DNA of 21,523 bases from assembly GCA_003427395.1 (NCBI GenBank), contig BFEA01000003.1, positions 2,018,943-2,040,465 on the forward strand, read 5' to 3'. The position numbers and the translations under genes were made by a program. This stretch comes from Chara braunii. Taxonomy: Eukaryota; Streptophyta; Charophyceae; Charales; Characeae. Below are positions 17,912 to 21,523 of the stretch, piece by piece (positions within the stretch are counted from its first letter, which is position 1; every line of letters begins with the position of its first letter). Below the pieces are notes generated by a model. It was not told where the DNA came from, did no database searches, and saw only the letters and a program-made list of their open reading frames with translations.

Positions 17912-17949
17912 CTGTCTCTTATACACATCTAGATGTGTATAAGAGACAG
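17912..17949. other. Nextera mate-pair junction adapter (library artefact)
   Basis: CTGTCTCTTATACACATCT (17912-17930) is followed directly by its reverse complement AGATGTGTATAAGAGACAG (17931-17949). These are two Tn5 mosaic-end/Nextera sequences head to head, the known circularisation-junction adapter of Nextera mate-pair libraries. Frames across it give the peptide strings SYTHLDVYKRQ (minus) and MCIRDS (plus), common contaminants of predicted proteomes. The sequence is not biological, and the DNA on its two sides need not be adjacent in the genome. Confidence 0.98.
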
Positions 17950-18065
17950 CTCCTCCCCTCCTCCCCTCCTCCGCTCCTCCTCTCCTCCCCTCCTCCGCTC
18001 CTTCCCTCCCCTCCTCCGCTCCTTCCCTCCCCTCCTCCGCTCCTCCCCTCCCCTCCTCCGCTTCC
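17950..18065. repeat. CTCCTCCCCTCCTCCGCTCC-type tandem repeat
   Basis: Pyrimidine-rich units of about 20-25 bp, built from CTCCTCCCCT and CCGCTCCTTCC, run from the adapter to the first base of the rRNA fragment. Confidence 0.9.
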
Positions 18066-18245
18066 AAGGGAAACAACCCAGATCGTACACTAAGGTCCTA
18101 AAGCAATCAATTAGTGGGAAAGGAAGTGATCGAGCAGTTACAACCAGGAGGTGGGCTTGGAAGCAACCATCCTTTGAAGAAAGCGTAATAGCTCACTGGT
18201 CTAGCTTCATCGCGCCGAAAATGGATCGGGGCTCTTAGGCTCACC
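18066..18245 (+). rRNA. rnl: Large-subunit rRNA fragment, mitochondrial type (domain II, GTPase-associated centre)
   Basis: AAGGGAAACAACCCAGATCG, then CTAAGGTCC, AGCGTAATAGCTCACTGGTC and GCCGAAAATGGATCGGGGCT follow, in order, the conserved backbone of bacterial 23S rRNA domain II, about E. coli 1030-1190. The section at about 18143-18200 is the L11/thiostrepton-binding GTPase-associated centre. CTTTGAAGAAAGCGTAATAG and CTGGTCTAGC look like plant-type mitochondrial 26S rather than chloroplast 23S. At the position aligning by eye with E. coli A1067 the base is G. The fragment is about 6% of a full LSU. It starts abruptly after the CTCC repeat and loses similarity after GGGGCTC, so it cannot be a working rRNA on its own. 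It is probably a nuclear insertion of mitochondrial DNA or a chimeric assembly piece. Confidence 0.88.
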
Positions 18246-18297
18246 AACACTTCCTTCATTCATGCCTCTGCTGATCCTCAAAAGCGATCATATGATA

Positions 18298-18623
18298 TTA
18301 TATGCGGTGTTTCTTAGGAGGACGACATCCGTTATGTGGCGTTGGAGTTACATCGCTAATCTTATAATAAAACCTCCTAATTGTAAACCACGTAAGGCCG
18401 AAGGCTTTCCATAACCTAAACCTTTGATTCTCACTTCAACTAACTTAATTCTTAATGGAATAGTAGCACACACAACATTCTCAGCAGTAGCTTTAGCAAC
18501 ATAATTGGTTGAACGATGAGATCCTTTAAATCCCATTGAACTAGAAGAGGACCAAAATTTGGTATCTAAAAAAGAATCAGTTATGGTAATTATAGTGGTA
18601 CTTAAACGATCACCTATCTTAAA
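18298..18623 (-). pseudogene. rps11: Mitochondrial-type ribosomal protein S11, frameshifted and lacking a clear start
   Basis: S11 is a small-subunit platform protein that binds 16S-like rRNA near the mRNA exit. On the minus strand, the frame from 18623 to 18351 gives TTIITITD, then FWSSSSSMGFKGSHRSTNY and [19 protein letters not shown], matching S11 in order. It stops at TAA (18348-18350). In the next frame the expected C-terminus continues as [20 protein letters not shown] and ends at TAA (18298-18300), so one base is missing near 18363-18370. The GLGYGK and [10 protein letters not shown] segments are typical of plant-lineage mitochondrial S11. The usual basic N-terminal ~15 residues are absent, and two in-frame TGA codons lie just upstream (18624-18626, 18636-18638). 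It could be a decayed nuclear copy, an organellar gene with a sequencing indel, or, less likely, one using TGA as a sense codon or edited. Confidence 0.9.
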
Positions 18624-18771
18624 TCAAACAAATTCTCAAACTACAGCTAATGCTCCTTTGTATACTTTGTTTGGTTGTTCTCTGTGGTACCGCGACACCT
18701 GTGCTTTTTCATCTATTAGCGCAAAAAGAAGTCTCCATTGGTGCCCCTTTCTTTAATGGTACTATAATATC
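18623..18771 (+). pseudogene. ccmF: N-terminal fragment of mitochondrial-type CcmF (cytochrome c haem lyase subunit)
   Basis: CcmF is the integral-membrane haem lyase component of system I cytochrome c maturation. It is mitochondrion-encoded in land plants, charophytes, some red algae and a few protists. The frame is open from 18623, with the first ATG at 18650. After a hydrophobic stretch (LLCILCLVVLCG) it gives GTATPVLFHLLAQ and then GAPFFNGTII, the most conserved N-terminal signature of plant-type CcmF/CcmFC. Similarity ends at about 18771, where the frame runs into CT-rich repeat. Only about 50 codons of a protein of several hundred residues remain. It is head to head with rps11, with essentially no gap between them. 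I see no intron signal or ribosome-binding site. It is most likely a nuclear or assembly fragment, not a functional gene. Confidence 0.75.
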
Positions 18772-18905
18772 CCCCCTCCCGTCGGCTCCCTTTTCCCCCT
18801 CCCCTTGTTCATTAACAGGATTCTGTGTTGTGGCTTCTAGAGGAGGGAAGATCGCCTCCCCTCCTCTTTTGGTTCGCCCTTCGCCTCCCCTCCTCTTTCA
18901 GTTCA
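18772..18905. repeat. CT-rich sequence with TTCGCCTCCCCTCCTCTTT repeats
   Basis: CGCCTCCCCTCCTCTTT occurs twice (about 18854-18870 and 18883-18899), and CCCCCTCCC-type runs precede it. It resembles the repeats before the rRNA fragment, so the mitochondrial-type block is bracketed on both sides by similar pyrimidine-rich DNA. Confidence 0.75.
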
Positions 18906-18938
18906 GCTTTGTCGCCAAGGAAGCGGGTTAATTTTGGG

Positions 18939-19122
18939 TTAATACCCCTTTGGGCATGTAACTTCGACATTCCTGCCTGCAATTTTGACATTTTTTAAAC
19001 GAAAATCATAAGGGAGCTTATTGGGGCGGTTCCTGTCAGTGGGACTCGACGATTTTCGGTGCAGAAAACACTGAAATTGCGGTTAGGAACGCTCAAAGTT
19101 AAATGCCCAAAGGGATAATTAA
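18939..19122. mobile_element. 184 bp inverted-repeat element flanked by TTAA
   Basis: The left end reads TTAATACCCCTTTGGGCATG then TAACTTCGACATTCCTGCCT. The right end read inward is TTAATTATCCCTTTGGGCAT then TTAACTTTGAGCGTTCCTAA. Complementarity extends about 60 bp on each side. TTAA sits at both boundaries (18939-18942, 19119-19122). With CCCTTTG-type ends this suggests a piggyBac-like MITE, though the superfamily is inference. The inner GAAATTGCGGTTA and GCAATTTTG strings are shared with the foldback at 10511-11016. No coding capacity. Confidence 0.8.
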
Positions 19123-19219
19123 AAAGGATGAAGTAAATTTTTTTTTCTTTCGATTAGCTCCATCACAGACGACATGCGCCATTCCAGAATATTGGTACTC
19201 TACATGCATGCATTCCCTA

Positions 19220-19330
19220 CTGTCTTCACCCAAATAAAACGCCCGCTATGTGCCGCTAATTATCATTGCATCTGGACTGAAAGTTGTGCTAAATGTTGCT
19301 ATAATGACCGGGCGGCGGGGATCGAGTGGA
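19220..19330. mobile_element. Probable diverged TA-type MITE
   Basis: The left end after TA (19218-19219) reads CTGTCTTCACCCAAATAAAA then CGCC, close to the family consensus CCGTCTTCCCCCGAATARAA then CGC. The minus strand near 19300 gives CGGTCATTATAG, as in other copies. The right terminus is not clear. Confidence 0.4.
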
Positions 19331-19435
19331 ACAACTTGAAATGGTGCGGAAGAAGATGGGATTAGTCAATGGATTAACTAGTCCCAAGGCGGGTACCTGG
19401 GAATGATCATCATCATTGTGGGTAGCTTCCCCCTA

Positions 19436-19507
19436 CCGTCTTCCCCCGAATAGAGCGCACGGTCATTATCGTTGTGATGACCATGGGTTCTATTCGGGGG
19501 AAGACAA
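19436..19507. mobile_element. 72 bp TA-type inverted-repeat MITE
   Basis: The left end reads CCGTCTTCCCCCGAATAGAG then CGCACGGTCAT. The right end read inward is TTGTCTTCCCCCGAATAGAA then CCCATGGTCAT. TA flanks both ends (19434-19435, 19508-19509). The whole element is a hairpin with about 30 bp arms. It belongs to the family of 3287-3374 and 6456-6560. Confidence 0.82.
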
Positions 19508-19708
19508 TACAGTAGCAGTCCCCTCACTGGGGAATGGTTGTTCCCACGTTCCCCTGGGGACTAATTAGGGATGACGTCAACGATTCTCACGACCATTGTG
19601 GATGAAGCTAACGCGTGCAACTTTGGTGATGATGTTGAGACAGTCAGAGTCAACGATTCGTGTCTGGCCATTGGACCAGATGCTGCTTCTCCTTCTGCTG
19701 CTGCTGAT

Positions 19709-19815
19709 GATCATGGTGACGATGATGATGATGATGATGATGATGGTGATGATGGTGATGATGATGATGATGATGATGATGATGGTGATTGATTGATTGA
19801 TGATGGTGAATGTCG
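19709..19815. repeat. (GAT)n microsatellite
   Basis: Long GAT/GGT trinucleotide run. It translates as poly-Asp on the + strand and poly-His on the minus strand, neither of which I regard as a gene. Confidence 0.95.
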
Positions 19816-19865
19816 CTGATTGATGATGAGGATTTCTTAACAACGAGGAAGTCCTTGTCTTGTTC

Positions 19866-20260
19866 CATCTCTTTTTCCTTAGTCCTTGTATCCTCCTACT
19901 GCTCCTCCTGCTCCTCCTCCTTCCCCCCCCCTCCTCGCCGTCTTCCTCCTCTTCCTCGTCGTACGTTGTCAATCTCCTGCTCTCCATCTCCCCTTCCTTC
20001 CTCGTCTCCTGCTCTACCTCCTTTTTCGACTTGTGTTTTTCTACTGCTAAGTGATGATGTCAAAGTGCTTGTTGTCCTCTAGGCACTCTTCTGCCTCCAT
20101 CCTCTCATCCGCTGCTCGTTGTCTGCATCGATCTTATCCTAATGACGTCAACGGAAAATGGCAGTCCCACCAAGGGGTAACCTAGATGAATTATATCTTC
20201 CTCCTCCTCCTCTCCTCCTCCTCCTCCTCCTTGTTCTTCTTTGCCTTCTTCTTCTCATCG
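19866..20260. repeat. CTC/CTT-rich polypyrimidine sequence in two blocks
   Basis: Blocks at about 19866-20035 and 20189-20250 consist of CTC/CTT triplets with short unique DNA between them (about 20040-20188). No gene. Confidence 0.8.
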
Positions 20261-20338
20261 TTTGTCTCAACAACTGTATTACCAACCGGGCCGGCTGGTC
20301 ACCTTGGTTGCCCGGCTGGGCAAGTGGTCCCGGGCAGA

Positions 20339-20382
20339 AACGTGTCAACAACAATGACAACACATATTGTTGCTGACACGTT
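20339..20382. other. Stem-loop with ~17 bp arms
   Basis: AACGTGTCAACAACAAT and ATTGTTGCTGACACGTT pair with a single G-T or mismatch position and a loop of about 9 bp. No U-run or neighbouring gene supports a terminator. It may be a very small foldback element. Confidence 0.7.
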
Positions 20383-20395
20383 CTTCTTCTTTACC

Positions 20396-20492
20396 AATTT
20401 GAGGAAAAGAGACAAAAAAGGAGGGAAAAAAGGAAAAAAGAGGAAAAAAAGAAATTAAAAAAAAAAAAGAAAAAAAAGAAAAGAAGGAAAAA
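20396..20492. repeat. A/G-rich tract
   Basis: Purine-rich sequence with A runs broken by G, the complementary polarity of the polypyrimidine blocks just upstream. Confidence 0.85.
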
Positions 20493-20505
20493 CTGGGTCA
20501 TGGCA

Positions 20506-20815
20506 ACCATGATGATGATGATGATGATGATGATAATGACGACAATGGTGACAACGTCATTTATGTTGACGATGACAATTCCGATGATGACGATGGTTCC
20601 CACGTCCCAACTTGAACAAAGATGAGGACGTCAACGACAAAACTTCTTAATGTATCGGTGCCACATCCATTGTCATCACACCAACATCATCAGTGATGAT
20701 CATCATCATTATTGTCATCATCCATCATCCTCCACGATCTCCATGATCAGCACATCATCAACAAATCATCATAATTTTTCATTATTTAACCATCTTCATC
20801 CATGAACCATCATCA
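20506..20815. repeat. GAT/GAC and CAT-rich microsatellite region
   Basis: (GAT)n at 20510-20536 changes to GAC-rich sequence to about 20600. CAT/ATC-rich sequence (about 20660-20815) then runs on the opposite polarity, so the two halves are partly complementary. Confidence 0.85.
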
Positions 20816-20939
20816 TCCCTACATATATAACTATCACTAATTCTCGACCTGTGACAAGCAGACAATCGAGACCCTGCGATTTTACACTCCGCGATGGTCC
20901 CGATCATCTGCTGATCGTTTGCTCTTAGAAGTTGAACCG

Positions 20940-21115
20940 TCATGGGCGGCTCCGTGCCAGGGCCAGTACCGGTCCCGGGGCCAGTGCCAATACCACTACC
21001 ACGCGCTGTACCGGGCCCACGCGCCAGCGCCGGTACCAAAGCGTGTTACCGGCCCTACCGCATGTGGTATTGGGGTTGCGCGAGCTACCGGTCCAGCGCC
21101 GTGCCGCTACAATGT
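20940..21115. repeat. Degenerate GC-rich repeat with ACCGG/CCAGTGCC motifs
   Basis: Repeated variants of CAGTACCGGTCCCGG, CAGTGCCAATACC and GCGCCGGTACC occur about every 12-18 bp. The minus frame encodes a Gly/Thr/Pro-rich stretch that simply reflects this repeat. Confidence 0.65.
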
Positions 21116-21194
21116 ATAGAAACTAATTTTGTGGGGCACGCGCACTGCCGGCTTGAGGGCAGGTGTACTGGATGGCGAGTTAGAGTCAACGCTT

Positions 21195-21319
21195 GTTTTC
21201 GACACTCTAAGCTGTGCCTGTTTTCGACACTCTAAGCTGTGCCTGTTTTCGACACTCTAAGCTACGCCTGTTTTCGACACTCTAAGTTACACCTGTTTTC
21301 GACGCTCTAAGCTACTCGA
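21195..21319. repeat. 25 bp minisatellite, five copies
   Basis: Units start at 21195, 21220, 21245, 21270 and 21295 with an exact 25 bp period. Each reads GTTTTCGACACTCTAAGCTG then TGCCT, with the later copies increasingly diverged. Confidence 0.95.
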
Positions 21320-21439
21320 CTGAGCTACTCTAGGCTACTCTGTGCTACTCTAGAGTCAATGACACTTGACTGAGCTACTCTACGCTACTCTGTGCTACTC
21401 TTGACTGAAATACTCTATGCTACTCTGTGCTACTCTAAG

Positions 21440-21443
<4 letters not shown>
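21311..21443. repeat. ~10 bp minisatellite built on GCTACTCTNN
   Basis: Decamers such as GCTACTCTAG, GCTACTCTGT and GCTACTCTAC recur, with longer-order units starting at TTGACTGAGCTACTCT. The motif overlaps the CTCTAAGCTA part of the 25 bp unit, which suggests one array evolved from the other. Confidence 0.85.
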
Positions 21444-21502
<59 letters not shown>

Positions 21503-21523
21503 CGCACACGCACACACTCACAC
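21442..21523. repeat. (CA)n microsatellite to the window edge
   Basis: About 40 CA units with some CG/CT interruptions near the end. The right boundary is not in the window. Confidence 0.95.

Noticed and set aside
17873-18238. Frames containing SYTHLDVYKRQ (minus) and MCIRDS (plus)
   Set aside because: These peptides come from the Nextera junction adapter and the adjoining rRNA fragment.
18066-18245. Chloroplast or bacterial contaminant origin for the rRNA fragment
   Set aside because: CTTTGAAGAAAGCGTAATAG and CTGGTCTAGC differ from the chloroplast pattern (AAAGAGTGCGTAATAGC), and neighbouring rps11 and ccmF are of mitochondrial type. An alphaproteobacterial source is not fully excluded, but the gene order would be very unusual.
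19650-19868. Poly-histidine protein on the minus strand
   Set aside because: Pure translation of the CAT repeat.
20339-20382. Rho-independent terminator
   Set aside because: No upstream gene, and nothing else here is bacterial; the T-rich sequence after the stem is part of a CTT repeat.
20782-21039. Gly/Thr/Pro-rich protein on the minus strand
   Set aside because: Reflects the degenerate ACCGG-type repeat; no start context or conserved domain.
21195-21319. CRISPR array
   Set aside because: The 25 bp units are contiguous with no unique spacers, in a eukaryotic context, and there are no cas genes.

Overview
This window looks like non-coding DNA from a large, repeat-rich eukaryotic nuclear genome. 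No convincing intact protein gene is present. The open frames are short, and most are translations of dinucleotide or trinucleotide runs. The sequence is dominated by microsatellites (GA/CT, CA/GT, GAT/CAT, CTC/CTT), homopolymers, minisatellites, short inverted-repeat elements (MITE-like) and short retroposon-like repeats ending in poly(A). The only recognisable genes are three broken fragments at 18066-18771: a mitochondrial-type large-subunit rRNA piece (+), ribosomal protein S11 (-) and the N-terminal part of the cytochrome c maturation protein CcmF (+). Mitochondrion-encoded rps11 and ccmF fit the plant lineage (streptophyte algae, land plants) or a few early-branching algae and protists. 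A streptophyte host is therefore a reasonable guess, provided the fragments belong to the host.

Layout. 1-1640: GC-rich lead, then an irregular satellite (S1) in which a ~70-95 bp core alternates with CT/CA runs. 1640-2400: microsatellites and a 76 bp duplication. 2400-6000: mostly featureless sequence with a ~100 bp tandem duplication (3150-3440) whose second copy carries an 88 bp inverted-repeat insertion, a 52 bp minisatellite (4488-4643) and smaller duplications. 6171-6560: two foldback elements. 7229-10182: tRNA-like sequences, copies of a dispersed repeat (R1) with homopolymers, and a 310 bp polypyrimidine tract. 10511-11016: a ~500 bp foldback. 13005-14669: a long GA run, then two copies of a ~500 bp AT-rich element. 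14851-14978: another foldback. 15828-16503: array S2. 17002-17101: a degenerate TA-flanked element. 17228-18065: polypyrimidine DNA with an N and a library adapter. 18066-18771: mitochondrial-type fragments. 18939-19507: three more inverted-repeat elements. 19709-20815: GAT/CAT and CT microsatellites. 21195-21523: a 25 bp minisatellite, a ~10 bp minisatellite and a CA run to the window edge.

Two points matter most. First, 17912-17949 is an exact head-to-head pair of Tn5/Nextera mosaic-end sequences, the mate-pair junction adapter. The assembly is therefore chimeric or unreliable there, and the linkage of the nearby mitochondrial-type fragments to this contig is suspect. Second, the mobile-element history is readable. 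A TA-flanked hairpin element has its own empty site preserved in the neighbouring tandem copy. The satellite S1, the array S2 and a single foldback at 6171-6292 share one core sequence, which suggests that a MITE-like element was amplified into satellite DNA.

I did not find a convincing new protein-based system.
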